Source: Phycisphaerales bacterium PN19_bin_20 (GTDB taxonomy: Bacteria; Planctomycetota; Phycisphaerae; Phycisphaerales; UBA1924). From it: a stretch of DNA of 64,000 nt. The DNA lies in the NCBI GenBank assembly GCA_021173225.1, contig JAJOLK010000007.1, positions 62,001 to 126,000 of the forward strand, read 5' to 3'. The notes under the pieces are model-generated. The model made no database searches, was not told the origin of the DNA, and saw nothing but the letters and a program-made list of their open reading frames with translations. Shown here piece by piece: positions 52,839-62,752 of the stretch. Each line of letters opens with the position of its first letter. Position 1 is the first letter of the stretch. The position numbers and the translations under genes were made by a program.

Positions 52839-53813
52839 TCACGGTGATCGCACCCGCTGGCAAGCGCGGCACCAGACGGTCATCCGTCCGCCGATTCGGG
52901 CCGAGGCCAACGCCCTGCCGCAGACCACGCACGGCTCGCCTGCCCGCCCGTAGACCGTGTGCTCAAGGGCGAAGCGGCCCGCCTGGCCCTGGGCGTTGAC
53001 GTAGTCGCGCAGCGTTGAGCCGCCGGCATCCACGGCCCGCGCCAGCACCTGACTGACCGCCGTGGCCAGCGCCAGCCAGTGCCGCTCACGCAGTGACGTG
53101 CACAGCACGCCCGGCGGCACACGCGCGATGAAGCACGCCTCGTCGGCGTAAATGTTTCCGACGCCCGCGAGCAGGCTCTGGTCGAGCAGCGCGGCCTTGA
53201 GACTTCGGCGCGAGCCGCCGGCGCGCACCATCAAGTGCTCGGCCAGCGCAGGCGCGGGCGTCTCGAGCGCATCGGGCCCCAGGCCCTGCCAGCACGCGGG
53301 CTCGGGCTCGCCGGCCCGCGGCGTCAGCAGCACGCCCCCAAAGCGGCGCGGGTCGCGGAACGAGAGCTCGGCGCGCGCACCGTGCTGCGCCGGCCCGAGC
53401 ACGAGCGACCAGATCACGTGCGTGTGCGCGGAGTACGCAGGCTTGGTGGTGTTGGGCGCAGCGTTAGGCACTGTGTTGAACTCTGTGTCGGGCCCAGTGT
53501 TGGTGATCGTGAGCTGCCCAGTCATGCCCAGGTGCACGGCGAGCCCGTCGCCGTTGCTGGCCACCAGCAGCAGCACCTTGCCCCTTCGACGCAGCTGGGT
53601 GACGTTCTGGCCCGCCAGCAGTGCGCGGCTCAGGTCATCGCCAGCGAGCGTCACGCCGCGGGTGCGCGCTGAGCCGTCGGCGCGGGTCCCGGCGCGGGTG
53701 AGCTTGGCGTGCCCGAGGACATCTGGCCTCAGGACCCTGGCACCCAGCACCGTTGCGCCGAGCATGGGCGCCAGCGAACGACGGACAGACTCAACCTCCG
53801 GAAGCTCAGGCAT
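52839..53813 (-). CDS. mutM: Formamidopyrimidine-DNA glycosylase
   Basis: 324 residues. PELPEVE at the N-terminus provides the catalytic Pro1/Glu2. Lys of the β-turn in RRRGKVLLL, HLGMTGQL, DQSLLAGVGNIYADEACF (helix-two-turn-helix) and the zinc finger CVVCGRALASARIGGRMTVWCRACQ are all visible. It excises 8-oxoguanine and formamidopyrimidines. The protein is ~40-50 residues longer than usual because of an insertion near residues 105-125 (NTGPDTEFNTVPNAAPNTT) with repeat character. Confidence 0.93.
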   Translation of the reverse strand: MPELPEVESVRRSLAPMLGATVLGARVLRPDVLGHAKLTRAGTRADGSARTRGVTLAGDDLSRALLAGQNVTQLRRRGKVLLLVASNGDGLAVHLGMTGQLTITNTGPDTEFNTVPNAAPNTTKPAYSAHTHVIWSLVLGPAQHGARAELSFRDPRRFGGVLLTPRAGEPEPACWQGLGPDALETPAPALAEHLMVRAGGSRRSLKAALLDQSLLAGVGNIYADEACFIARVPPGVLCTSLRERHWLALATAVSQVLARAVDAGGSTLRDYVNAQGQAGRFALEHTVYGRAGEPCVVCGRALASARIGGRMTVWCRACQRVRSP

Positions 53814-53881
53814 CAGCGCGATTGTTCACGCACGCCGGGCGCGGGGCACGGGCACGCAAGCACAGACACCCACGGGCCGCC

Positions 53882-55780
53882 TTACTTCATACCCGCCAGT
53901 TTGCGGACGGTGAAGTCGAAGCTCTTGGTCATGCCCGCGTGCACGCCGTAGACCACCGCGGCGTACACAGCGGCGGCGACTACAGCGCCGCAGGCCAGGG
54001 CCAGGCGTGCGGCGTCAAGGCCCGCGCGGGTGATGGTCCCGTCCATCGCGGTCTCAGGTGCGGTGATCGCGTACGCGCTGGCCAGCGGGCTTAGTGCGCC
54101 CACGCCGGGGCCGATTAGCGGCAGGTCGCTGGCGCTCTGCCAGGCGCACAGGCCGACCACGCCGGCGATGGCACCGACGATCGCGACGGTGAAGGTCACG
54201 GCCGTGAGCGTGCCCTTTGATCGCAGCGACCATTGCATCCCGATGACCACGCACATGGCGACAAACGGGATCGCCGACAGCGCCAGGATCAGCGCGCCCT
54301 CGGGCAGGATCGCGGGCACGGTGATGGTCGCCGGCGTGCCGCCCGCGTTGCCCACGATGACCGCCTGCGTGACCTGGACCTCTACCCCGCCGGTGCGGCC
54401 AAAGCCCCCGACGAGCACGTAGAGCCCGGCGATGGCGGCCGAGCCGATCGGGACTGCCAGCAGCGGCAGCAACCACGCGACGATCCCCTTGAGCTTGCCC
54501 GAGAGGTACTGCGAGGGCGTGATTGGGGTGGTAAGCAGCAGATCAAGCGTGCCGTCTTCGCGCTCGCGGGCGACGCTGGTGGCGGACATGTTGATGGCGA
54601 CAAGCGTGATGACGACCAGCTCGCCGATGATCGTGGCGAGCAGCACGCTGCGGAAGATGCCGGTGTTCCAGGTGCCCGCGTGGTAGAGGCCCACGACCAC
54701 CACCGCCCAGGCCAGGCCCAAGGCGATGAACCCGTAGCGGATCACGATGCGCAGTGGTGTGGCGTTGCGTCCGGCGGCCTCGCGCCAGGCGATGGGGTTG
54801 CGCCAAACCTCACGCGGCCCGCGGTGAACTTCGCTCTGCCCCTCGCGCCGGTTCTGGAGGTCTTGCCCACCCTCGCCGTTTGTCGCGCTGCGCCCGCGCC
54901 GGCTTGAGCCGTCACGCCCGAGCAGCCCGCCGGTGCCAGCGATGCCGCCGACGCGCACAGTCACGGCGCTGACACCCATCAGCACGCACGACAGCATCGA
55001 TGAGAGTGCGCACCAGGTGGTGACGGGGTGTTCTAGGAACCAGCGCGAGAGCCCCGTGTAGACGCCCGGCGTGGCGCGCGGGTAGCCCGTGGGGTCTAGC
55101 AGCGCCATCAGTGCCAGGAACGGGTTCAGCCCGGTCATGAAGGTCACGCCGCCGGCGCCGAAGACGCGGTCAATGGCGATGGTGACGGCCAGATAGCTGA
55201 CGACCGCGACGTAGAACGTGAAGACCGCGCGCTTGCCGACCAGGCGTGAGACCGACAGCGCGATGGCGATAGCGCCCACCAGCAGGGCCGCGCCGGCGGC
55301 GACGGCATAACTCGCAAAGATCGTGCTGCCCGGCACGCCGCCAAAGTACTGCGTCACGGCGAACAGCGGCAGGCTGCTCAGCAGCAGCGCCAGGATAAAG
55401 AACAAGCGGCCGATCAGGTTGCCCAGCACGATCTGCGATGGCGACAGCGGCGTGGTCAGCAGGATGTCCCAGGTTCTTGGGTCGGCCTCCTGGGCGATCG
55501 CCCCGGCCATGAACACCGGCGCGATGATGCAGATCAGCGCGATCTGCAGGAACGCGATGGCCTGGAAGCTGCCGGAGCCGGCGGCCGCGAGCTGCTGAAG
55601 GCTTAGCTCATCACCGCCTGCGCGGACCAGCAGCCACCACAGCAGGACGACGATCAAGAGGCCCAGGTACGCGATGCGGATGTAGTGATGCCGCGCTCGG
55701 CGTGAGCCGCTTGCGACCAGACGCACGGCGATCGGGTTGGTCGGGCCTAAGCGCAGTAACCAGCGGAGCACCACGGGCAT
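53882..55780 (-). CDS. ABC-2-type permease, duplicated form
   Basis: 632 residues. Two homologous halves each have six or so membrane helices and the same signature: EADPRTWDILLTTPLSPSQIVLGNL near residue 100 and EREDGTLDLLLTTPITPSQYLSGKL near 400. These are the coupling segments of ABC-2 permeases. A charged linker (~285-350) joins them. The cognate ATPase gene is not adjacent. I use the ATG at 55780; an upstream GTG would overlap the region before the divergent lipoprotein gene. Substrate unknown. Confidence 0.8.
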   Translation of the reverse strand: MPVVLRWLLRLGPTNPIAVRLVASGSRRARHHYIRIAYLGLLIVVLLWWLLVRAGGDELSLQQLAAAGSGSFQAIAFLQIALICIIAPVFMAGAIAQEADPRTWDILLTTPLSPSQIVLGNLIGRLFFILALLLSSLPLFAVTQYFGGVPGSTIFASYAVAAGAALLVGAIAIALSVSRLVGKRAVFTFYVAVVSYLAVTIAIDRVFGAGGVTFMTGLNPFLALMALLDPTGYPRATPGVYTGLSRWFLEHPVTTWCALSSMLSCVLMGVSAVTVRVGGIAGTGGLLGRDGSSRRGRSATNGEGGQDLQNRREGQSEVHRGPREVWRNPIAWREAAGRNATPLRIVIRYGFIALGLAWAVVVVGLYHAGTWNTGIFRSVLLATIIGELVVITLVAINMSATSVAREREDGTLDLLLTTPITPSQYLSGKLKGIVAWLLPLLAVPIGSAAIAGLYVLVGGFGRTGGVEVQVTQAVIVGNAGGTPATITVPAILPEGALILALSAIPFVAMCVVIGMQWSLRSKGTLTAVTFTVAIVGAIAGVVGLCAWQSASDLPLIGPGVGALSPLASAYAITAPETAMDGTITRAGLDAARLALACGAVVAAAVYAAVVYGVHAGMTKSFDFTVRKLAGMK

Positions 55781-55868
55781 AGGTGCCAAGCGTAGAGCCG
55801 CCGGCGTGTGCCAGATGCGCGTGCCCAGCGGCGTTTGCAGTCGCGTGCCCACCCGCTATGCTGAGCGG

Positions 55869-56513
55869 ATGACTGGTGCGTCGCGCCTCGAACCTGTGAA
55901 GCTCAAGCGTTCTTCGCGTCGCGCGGGCGAGCGCGCGTGGGCGACTATGGCCCGCGCAGGGCCGCTGCTGATGGCGATAGGAGCCTTTGGCGTAGGTCTG
56001 GGCGGGTGCGCGGGTCGCGCGCCCGAGCTGACCGTCCGCGGCGCGTACGTGGTTGAGCAGGGCCCCGAGGGAACGCTGATCAACGTGGTTGTGGACGCGT
56101 GGAACCCCTTGCCACGCACGGGCACGGGGGTTGAGAACGACAAGCCGCTGCGAGAGGCGCGGTACCGCGTGACGGCCCTCGGGGGCGCAGGCGCCGGTGT
56201 GGGCCGCGCGGTTCGGCTGGTGCAGGCGACCGCCGCCCCGATGAGCACGCGCCGCTTCGAGCTGCCGATCACCATTCCCGGTGCCCAGCGCCCGGAGCGG
56301 GTCGAGGTCTCAGGCCTGTTTCAGTACGAGCCGACGAGCAAGCTGCGGCAACTGCTGGCCGACTGGCTTCCGCTGCCGACGACCCGGGTCCGGGCCGAGG
56401 TCGCGGTCAGCCCCTCGGGTGAAGTACTGAGCCCCCCAGCACCCTACCGGGTGATGACGAGCGTAGGTGTAAACCCTGATGGCTCGACGACCGTGATCCC
56501 GCAGGTTCGCTAA
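55869..56513 (+). CDS. Predicted lipoprotein, possibly LEA14-like
   Basis: 214 residues. A lipobox-like GLGGC follows a hydrophobic stretch (PLLMAIGAFGVGLGG), predicting lipidation at about Cys45. The mature part, LTVRGAYVVEQGPEGTLINVVVDAWNPLPRTG with the NP motif and alternating strands, resembles the LEA14/WHy β-sandwich fold, but similarity is weak. The first ~25 residues before the hydrophobic segment are basic and long for a signal peptide, so a later start is possible. Confidence 0.6.
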   Translation: MTGASRLEPVKLKRSSRRAGERAWATMARAGPLLMAIGAFGVGLGGCAGRAPELTVRGAYVVEQGPEGTLINVVVDAWNPLPRTGTGVENDKPLREARYRVTALGGAGAGVGRAVRLVQATAAPMSTRRFELPITIPGAQRPERVEVSGLFQYEPTSKLRQLLADWLPLPTTRVRAEVAVSPSGEVLSPPAPYRVMTSVGVNPDGSTTVIPQVR

Positions 56514-56688
56514 GCGAGCTCTTCAGAGAAGTTAATTTCTCGACGTGGACCCTCATTCGTCACCCTTTTTGGGGCAAAGGCGTGGGCCCGGCGCGGTTTG
56601 AGTGTCATACTGGCCTGTGCGGATGTTTGGCCCGGGGCCGAGCGCGGTGCGTGCGGCCCGGTGACGGCTTTGCGAGAGGCAAGGGTTC

Positions 56689-59600
56689 ATGAACAGCGTG
56701 ATACGTTGTGTGCTGGCGGCGGCGGTGGTGATGGCGGTAGTGACGGGGGTGATGGCGCAGCCGTCGCTAGTCTCGCACGTCGCGAGTCAGCAGGTCTTTG
56801 GCGAGCCCTCGGGGACCACCGGGCGCGAGCCTGAGATTGTGCGGCAGGACGAGGCGGTCCGGCTGTACTTCAGGATTGGGCCTTCGTTCACTTATAACCG
56901 CGTACACGTTTATTACACCACTGACGGGACGGACCCGGCGGGCTCGGCGGGCGTCTCGGGCACGCCCTCGACGAGGGTCTTTTCGAGCGTGTATGACGGG
57001 CCCAACGCGCCTCCGGGCGATGTGGTCTTTGTGCGCAATCAGGCCAACGGGTTTGGTGGCAACGACGACTGGTGGCGGCTGGATGTGCCGTCGCTGCGCG
57101 ATGGGGTGCTCCTGCGGACGTTTGGTCGGACGATCCGGTACCGGGTCTCGGCGCGGACGGCCGGGAGCGGGGCGGAGGTCTTTGCGGGCGGCGGCGGCCC
57201 GGGCGGGCTGTTCAGCTATACCAACAAGCTGGCGTGGCCGGGCGCTGGCAACAGCGTGAACCAGGGTGAGGATTCGAGCGCGGGCTATCCGCGTCTGGCG
57301 TTCTGGAAGGAAGAGGGCGTGGTTGGCAACGGGTGGATCAACTCGATGATCGACCAGAACGGCACGTGGTTTGACGTGTACTACCCCGGCGCGGGCGGGG
57401 TGTTTGGCGTTAGCACGAAGAACGAGGGCTACGTCGACGGGCTGGACACGTTCCCTAGCGGGCTCCCGGCGGACAACCGCGGGCAGATGCACATCAACCA
57501 GGCGGTGGTGGGCATCCGGGCCAACGGGCTGACGGCGTGGCTGAGCAACAGGCGCGGAACGGACTTTGTCAACGTGCAGCAGGTGTATCTGCCGCGGACC
57601 AACACGGTGCGGACGACCAGCACGCTTTCGAGCTCGAACATCAACCTGACGACGTGGGACTTTGCGCCGCGTGGCGTGGTGAGCGGGGTCACGCCGGTGA
57701 ACAACCTGGTGATCAAGCGGGTGCGTCTGAGCAACCCCGACGCGCAGGCCAAGACCGTCGAGGTCTACATGTACTTGGACCCGGCGATCAACGGTGGCGA
57801 CGGGTTTGACCTGATGTTCCTGGACGCGGCGCGTGGCGCGATGGTGGCGCTGGACAACACGCAGCGGAACGTCTTTGGCACCGGGAGTATCGGGGCCGGG
57901 CAGGAGTACAACCCGACCACCAGCGGCAGCTACAACAAGAACGTCTCGGTCTACCTGGGCGCGGCGATGCGCGTGGGCGCGACGGCGGCTGGCACGGGCA
58001 CGCCAGCGAGCGACTCGTGGCGTGACACCTCGGCGGACAACGGCGAGGGTTGGATCGGGCGTCAGGTGACGGTGCCGGCGTCGGGCGAGGTCTGGGTGGA
58101 CTTTGCGATCGTCGGCGGCTTTGACAACTTCGCGGGCGCGACGGGGACGTACAACGCGCAGATGGTCCCGACGATCGACTGGTTCCTCTCGGCGAACCTG
58201 GACGCGGCGCTGACGACCACCAACGCCTCGTGGACCGGCTTTGTGACTGACGGGGTGACGGTGGACACGCCCGACGACCGGATCGACGCGCTGTTTGAGC
58301 GCGGGCTGCTCGGGACGATGCTGCACTTTGACGAGAAGAACGGCGGTCTGATCGCGGGCTTCCGCAACGGCGCGTACCCGTATGTTTGGCCGCGTGACAT
58401 GGCGTGGGCGGCGGTGACGCTGGCGCGGACGGGTCACAACGACGTGGTGACGCGGATGACGCGGTACCTGCGTGACGTGACGGCGCGTGACTTTGAGACG
58501 TGGACGCCGGGGAACACCCCGGCGGTGGAGGCGGCGGGCGGCACGCCGTTCTTCGGGACGCGCAAGGGCTTCTGGAAGCAGAAGTACTCGACCGACGGCG
58601 GGGTGATCTGGGGCGCGCCGCAGGTCGACGAGACGGCGGTGATCCCGTGGATGATCAAGTACAACTTTGACGTGACGGGCGACCTGGCGTACCTGACTGA
58701 GGCGCAGGTCGGCAACGCGGCGAACACGAACTACGCGATTATCAAGGACGCGGCGATCGCGATGAGCCAGACGAGCAAGAACGACGCGGCGCGGATGAAC
58801 CACCGCCCGGCGTTCCCGGGCTCGACGGCGCTGTTGATGTACTCGAACAACATCTGGGAGGACCAGTACGACACGTTCATCTACAGCAACGCGAGCATCG
58901 TGCGCGGGCTGCGTGACGCGGCGTCGATCGCGCTGACGCTGGGCAACGGCGCCGACGCCGCAGACTTTACGAACCGGGCCAACGGGGTGATGGCGGGGCT
59001 GGACGCGAAGCTGGACTGGAACGGCGAGAACACCGACGCGAGTTTGCTGGGCATCGTGTACCCGTTTGAGACCCACAGCCCGACGGACGCGCGGTCGGTG
59101 CGGATCATCAACCGGATCAACGGCGTGGCGGCGGACCGCTTCGGGCAGACGCGCCCGCTGGTGCGCTTCGCTGGCGAGTACATCAACGACGCGAGCGACT
59201 ATGTGGGCCTGGTGGACCGCTACTGGGGCGACGGGTACTGGGGCAACAACGCCCTTGGCCCGACCCGCGCGGGCCCCTGGTTCTTGACAACCATGTGGTA
59301 CGGCATCTACTACGCGATGCGTCAGGACTCAACGTCCGGGACCAGCGACATCGACAACCACCTCTTCCGCCTCAACCGCACGGCGGACCACAACGGGCCG
59401 CTGGGCTTTGGCGCCGAGCAGATGGCCCCGAGCAACAGCCTTCAGTACCCCGGGCAGAGCGACTTCACCTTGCAGACGGCGTGGCCCAACGCATGGGAGA
59501 GCATGAGCTTCTACGTTGACAGCGTGATGGCCTTCGTCGGCTACACACCCGATGCGACGGGCAACACGCTGCGGGTGCGCCCGCGGCTGCCGGGGGCCTG

Positions 59601-60087
59601 GAACACCATGACCTTCAACAACCTGCGTTTGGGCGCGGGGCGTGTGAACGTGACGGTGGCGCGTGATGCGCGGGGCGCCAGCCAGACGTTCACGACGACC
59701 GCGGGCAGCGGCATGGGCTTTGACACGGTGGTGCGCGTGCCCGCGGGGCGCACGCCGTGCAGCGTGACGCTCGACGGCGTGGCGATTGCGCCGGTGAGCG
59801 TGGACACGGCCATCGGTGCGGTGCGTGTGAGCGGGGTGCTGCCGGCGGCGGGCGCGCGGCTGCTGCGGGTTGAGATGTTCCCGCTGGCTGACATCGCTGG
59901 CCCTGGCCCGAGCGTTGGGCCCGATGGTGAGCTGACGGCCGACGATGTGATCCTGTACATCAGCTGGTTCAGTGGCGGCGATCCGCGGGCGGATATCGCC
60001 GGCCCTGGGCCGAGTGTTGGGGCTGACGGCGAGTTCACGGCGGACGACATCATCTTGTTCGTGAACCGCTTCACGGCCGGGTGCTGA
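56689..60087 (+). CDS. Secreted GH15-like glucoamylase/glucodextranase with dockerin-like C-terminus
   Basis: 1132 residues. A signal peptide (~1-23) precedes an N-terminal β region (~25-480). The (α/α)6-barrel GH15-like catalytic region (~490-970) has GAYPYVWPRDMAWAAVTLARTG and GGVIWGAPQVDETAVIPWMI, the latter containing a likely catalytic Glu, and AWPNAWESMSFYVDS. The end carries two ~34-residue repeats, ADIAGPGPSVGPDGELTADD and ADIAGPGPSVGADGEFTADD, each with a dockerin-like calcium-loop pattern, and terminates in Gly-Cys. It would hydrolyse α-glucans outside the cell or in the periplasm. AAGGG precedes the ATG. Confidence 0.85.
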   Translation: MNSVIRCVLAAAVVMAVVTGVMAQPSLVSHVASQQVFGEPSGTTGREPEIVRQDEAVRLYFRIGPSFTYNRVHVYYTTDGTDPAGSAGVSGTPSTRVFSSVYDGPNAPPGDVVFVRNQANGFGGNDDWWRLDVPSLRDGVLLRTFGRTIRYRVSARTAGSGAEVFAGGGGPGGLFSYTNKLAWPGAGNSVNQGEDSSAGYPRLAFWKEEGVVGNGWINSMIDQNGTWFDVYYPGAGGVFGVSTKNEGYVDGLDTFPSGLPADNRGQMHINQAVVGIRANGLTAWLSNRRGTDFVNVQQVYLPRTNTVRTTSTLSSSNINLTTWDFAPRGVVSGVTPVNNLVIKRVRLSNPDAQAKTVEVYMYLDPAINGGDGFDLMFLDAARGAMVALDNTQRNVFGTGSIGAGQEYNPTTSGSYNKNVSVYLGAAMRVGATAAGTGTPASDSWRDTSADNGEGWIGRQVTVPASGEVWVDFAIVGGFDNFAGATGTYNAQMVPTIDWFLSANLDAALTTTNASWTGFVTDGVTVDTPDDRIDALFERGLLGTMLHFDEKNGGLIAGFRNGAYPYVWPRDMAWAAVTLARTGHNDVVTRMTRYLRDVTARDFETWTPGNTPAVEAAGGTPFFGTRKGFWKQKYSTDGGVIWGAPQVDETAVIPWMIKYNFDVTGDLAYLTEAQVGNAANTNYAIIKDAAIAMSQTSKNDAARMNHRPAFPGSTALLMYSNNIWEDQYDTFIYSNASIVRGLRDAASIALTLGNGADAADFTNRANGVMAGLDAKLDWNGENTDASLLGIVYPFETHSPTDARSVRIINRINGVAADRFGQTRPLVRFAGEYINDASDYVGLVDRYWGDGYWGNNALGPTRAGPWFLTTMWYGIYYAMRQDSTSGTSDIDNHLFRLNRTADHNGPLGFGAEQMAPSNSLQYPGQSDFTLQTAWPNAWESMSFYVDSVMAFVGYTPDATGNTLRVRPRLPGAWNTMTFNNLRLGAGRVNVTVARDARGASQTFTTTAGSGMGFDTVVRVPAGRTPCSVTLDGVAIAPVSVDTAIGAVRVSGVLPAAGARLLRVEMFPLADIAGPGPSVGPDGELTADDVILYISWFSGGDPRADIAGPGPSVGADGEFTADDIILFVNRFTAGC

Positions 60088-60123
60088 TCGGGCGGGACTA
60101 TGCCGAATATGGCGAGCTTTGAC

Positions 60124-60153
60124 AGGGGCGGGTCATTGGGCCGGCCCCTTTTT
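60124..60153 (+). terminator. Rho-independent terminator after the GH15-like gene
   Basis: AGGGGC pairs with GCCCCT around a ~14-base loop containing a minor internal pairing, followed by TTTTTC. It lies 37 bases past the stop codon. Confidence 0.7.
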
Positions 60154-60278
60154 CATTGGCCATGGCGCGTGGCGGCGGGGCTGATAGACTTTGGGGCTGA
60201 GAGTTGTGTGATTCGTTGAGCGTTGTGTGATTTAGTGGTGTGCCGGGTTTGTGTGCATGGTGCTTTGGGGCCTGAGCT

Positions 60279-61637
60279 ATGTCGATCTTTCCGCTGCCGC
60301 AGTTTGAGGCGGACCTTGAAGCTGACCGCAAGGCGTACGAGGCGCTCAAGGCGCCCACGAGCGTCGTGGTGCGGTTTGGCGCGATGCGGATGATCGGCGA
60401 GTATCCGTACGACGGGAGCGCCAAGCCCGGGTGCGGGAGCAAGCTGGTGGCGCGGACGCACCGCGGGACGGAGCTGGTCGAGATGCTGACGACCACGTGC
60501 CCCAACAGCGGGTGCGGGAAGGCCGTGACGCGCAAGGACATGCTGCAGTACTTTGAGAACTCAGGCGGGCGTGAGTACCCGTTCTCAACCGACGGGCGCA
60601 TTTTGCGTGTGGCGACGGTCGAGGACCTGAACCGAGCGTCGGCGCAGGAGGCGAGCAAGCTGGAGATGCTGCACAAGGCGCGCGAGATCCAGCGGCATGT
60701 CGGCCCGGCGGGGATCAAGGTCTCTGACGTTGAGCCGATCCTGGGCGGCGAGACTCTGACGTTCCACTTTCTGAGCGAGGAGCGGGTTGATTTTCGCCCG
60801 CTGATGATGGAGCTGGCGCAGGTCTATCGCACGCGGATCGAGATGCATCAGGTTGGGGCGCGCGACGAGGCGCGGGTGACGGCGGACTACGAGCGGTGCG
60901 GGCAGCACTGCTGCTGCCGCCAGTTTCTCAAGGTGCTCAAGCCTGTGAGCATGAAGAGCGCCAAGACGCAGAAGGCGACGCTTGACCCTTTGAAGATCAG
61001 TGGTCGGTGCGGGCGGTTGATGTGCTGCCTGCGGTATGAGGACACGACGTACGACGAGCTGAAGAAGAACCTGCCCAAGCGCAAGACGCCGATCCTGACG
61101 CCCGACGGGCCGGGGCTGGTGATCGACACGCAGATTTTGACGCAGCTTGTGCTGGTGCGGCTGGACGCAACGGGCGAAGAGTCGGCGTACCCGATCGAGA
61201 CGCTGAGCCCCGCGGTCCCGGGGACCGGTCATGGCGGGCTAGCGCCGGGTGGTAGTGGTCCTGGCGGTGGCGGCGGCGGAGGTGGCGGTGGCGGCGGTGG
61301 TGGAAGCGGCGGTGGTGGAAGCGGGCCGCAAGGTAGAGGCCCCGGTGCGCCTGGTGGCGTTAGTGGGCCCGGTGGCACTAGTGGTCCCGGTGGGCCCGGT
61401 GGTGCTGGTGGCGCGAGCGCGGGCGGCGAGCGCCGGCCGCTGACGGAAGAAGAGAAGGCGCGCAAGCGCGTCGAGAAGGTGGTGCCCAAGAGCGCATTTA
61501 ATCCGCGTGAAGGGCCCGGCGCGGGGCCGACAGATGGGCGCACGGGCGGGCCCAATGTTGGCCCGACAGGCGGCCCTGATGGCACGGCAGACGGCAGTGC
61601 CAGCCAGGGAGATGGTCTGACGCAGGGCGGTGCTTGA
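60279..61637 (+). CDS. ricT: PSP1-domain protein (RicT/YaaT-like) with poly-Gly tail
   Basis: 452 residues. The PSP1 domain (~40-300) has VVVRFGAMRMIGEYPYDG, FLSEERVDFRPLMMELAQVYRTRIEMHQVGARDEAR, and the Cys clusters CGQHCCCRQFL and CGRLMCCLRYE. In RicT proteins these cysteines bind Fe-S clusters in the RicAFT complex affecting RNA processing. The C-terminal ~130 residues are low-complexity, Gly-rich (a run of more than 12 Gly) with a basic patch. The stop overlaps the holA-like start. Confidence 0.88.
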   Translation: MSIFPLPQFEADLEADRKAYEALKAPTSVVVRFGAMRMIGEYPYDGSAKPGCGSKLVARTHRGTELVEMLTTTCPNSGCGKAVTRKDMLQYFENSGGREYPFSTDGRILRVATVEDLNRASAQEASKLEMLHKAREIQRHVGPAGIKVSDVEPILGGETLTFHFLSEERVDFRPLMMELAQVYRTRIEMHQVGARDEARVTADYERCGQHCCCRQFLKVLKPVSMKSAKTQKATLDPLKISGRCGRLMCCLRYEDTTYDELKKNLPKRKTPILTPDGPGLVIDTQILTQLVLVRLDATGEESAYPIETLSPAVPGTGHGGLAPGGSGPGGGGGGGGGGGGGGSGGGGSGPQGRGPGAPGGVSGPGGTSGPGGPGGAGGASAGGERRPLTEEEKARKRVEKVVPKSAFNPREGPGAGPTDGRTGGPNVGPTGGPDGTADGSASQGDGLTQGGA

Positions 61638-62752
61638 AGGTGGCCAAGGCGCGGGGCAAGTCGGTGGCTGACGCGCCGGCGGCGGAGGCGGTGGCGGGCG
61701 CGATCGTGCCCGTCACGTTGCTGGTGGGCGATGATCGCCACACGATGCTGGAAGCGACCGAAGCGCTGCGTGCGGCCCTGACGAAGCAGTTTGGCGAGGT
61801 GCAGACCGTGACCTTTGATGGCGCGCAGGCCGTGATGGCCGACGTGCTTGATGAGCTGCGCTCGATGGGGCTGATGGTCAGCACCAAGCTGGTGATTGTT
61901 GAGAGCGTTGAGGCTCTGCTGCGCAGCGGCGAAGAGGGCGGCGAGGCGGAAGCGACGGGCAGGCCCGGTGCGCGTCGCGGCGGCGGCCGCTCAGCCCGCG
62001 AACTGATCGAAAGTTACTGCCAGTCGCCCGAGCCGGCGAGCTTTCTGGTGCTGCGTGAGGGCGCGGGCAAGTTTGTGCCGGGCAAGCTCCCGGCGACGAT
62101 TACCGCGTGCGGTGGAGTGATGATCAGGTGTGAGGTGCCGACGCCTGAGAAGGCACGTGAGTGGTTGATCAAGCGGGCGCGTGGGGGGCACGCGTCGGCG
62201 ATCAAGCCTGACGCCGCGGCGCTGCTAGTTGAGCAGGTCGGGCCTGAGCGCGGTCGGCTGGACTGCGAGCTGGCGAAGCTGGCCGTGGCGGCGCTGGTGG
62301 CGGGCAAGGAGAGCATTGACGCGGAGCTCGTGGCGGAGTTCAGCGGGCTGACGCGTGACGACGAGGTCTGGGCGGTGCAGAGCAGCGTGCTGACGCCCGA
62401 CCCGGCTCAGGCGTTGGCGCGGGTGCGCGAGCTGATGGTCGTCTCACGCCACTCGCCGGCAAGCCTGAGCTGGGCGCTGGTTGATCTGGCGCGCAAGCTG
62501 GACGGCATGGCGCGCGGGACGATGGCGCGTGAGAACCCGTTTGCCGCCGCGGGCAGGCTGAAGCTCTGGGGCCCGGGCAAGGCGATGATCGAGCGTTTGG
62601 GGCAGCGGATGAGCGTGACGACCAGCGCGGCGCTGCTGGCCGGCGCGGTGCGGTGCGACGCGATGAACAAAAGCGGGCAGGGCGAGCCGGCACACAACGT
62701 GGAGGTGCTGGCGCTGCGGTTTGTCTCTGCGGTGCGTCAGGCGGGGGGCTGA
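61634..62752 (+). CDS. holA: DNA polymerase III δ-subunit-like protein
   Basis: 372 residues from a TTG overlapping the ricT stop (TTGA). VTLLVGDDRHTMLEATEALRAAL is the N-terminal AAA-like strand-helix. MGLMVSTKLVIVESVEALL, SFLVLREGAGKF, AREWLIKRARGGHASAIKPDAAALLVEQVG and LDCELAKLAVAAL follow the HolA order, and the C-terminal helical domain is VRELMVVSRHSPASLSWALVDLARKL. The δ subunit opens the sliding clamp in the clamp loader. A GTG two codons on is an alternative start. Confidence 0.82.
   Translation: MKVAKARGKSVADAPAAEAVAGAIVPVTLLVGDDRHTMLEATEALRAALTKQFGEVQTVTFDGAQAVMADVLDELRSMGLMVSTKLVIVESVEALLRSGEEGGEAEATGRPGARRGGGRSARELIESYCQSPEPASFLVLREGAGKFVPGKLPATITACGGVMIRCEVPTPEKAREWLIKRARGGHASAIKPDAAALLVEQVGPERGRLDCELAKLAVAALVAGKESIDAELVAEFSGLTRDDEVWAVQSSVLTPDPAQALARVRELMVVSRHSPASLSWALVDLARKLDGMARGTMARENPFAAAGRLKLWGPGKAMIERLGQRMSVTTSAALLAGAVRCDAMNKSGQGEPAHNVEVLALRFVSAVRQAGG

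Noticed and set aside
56767-59076. Very long open frame on the minus strand
   Set aside because: It lies entirely antisense to the GH15-like gene and its translation is an Arg/His/Val-rich product typical of the complement of high-GC coding DNA.
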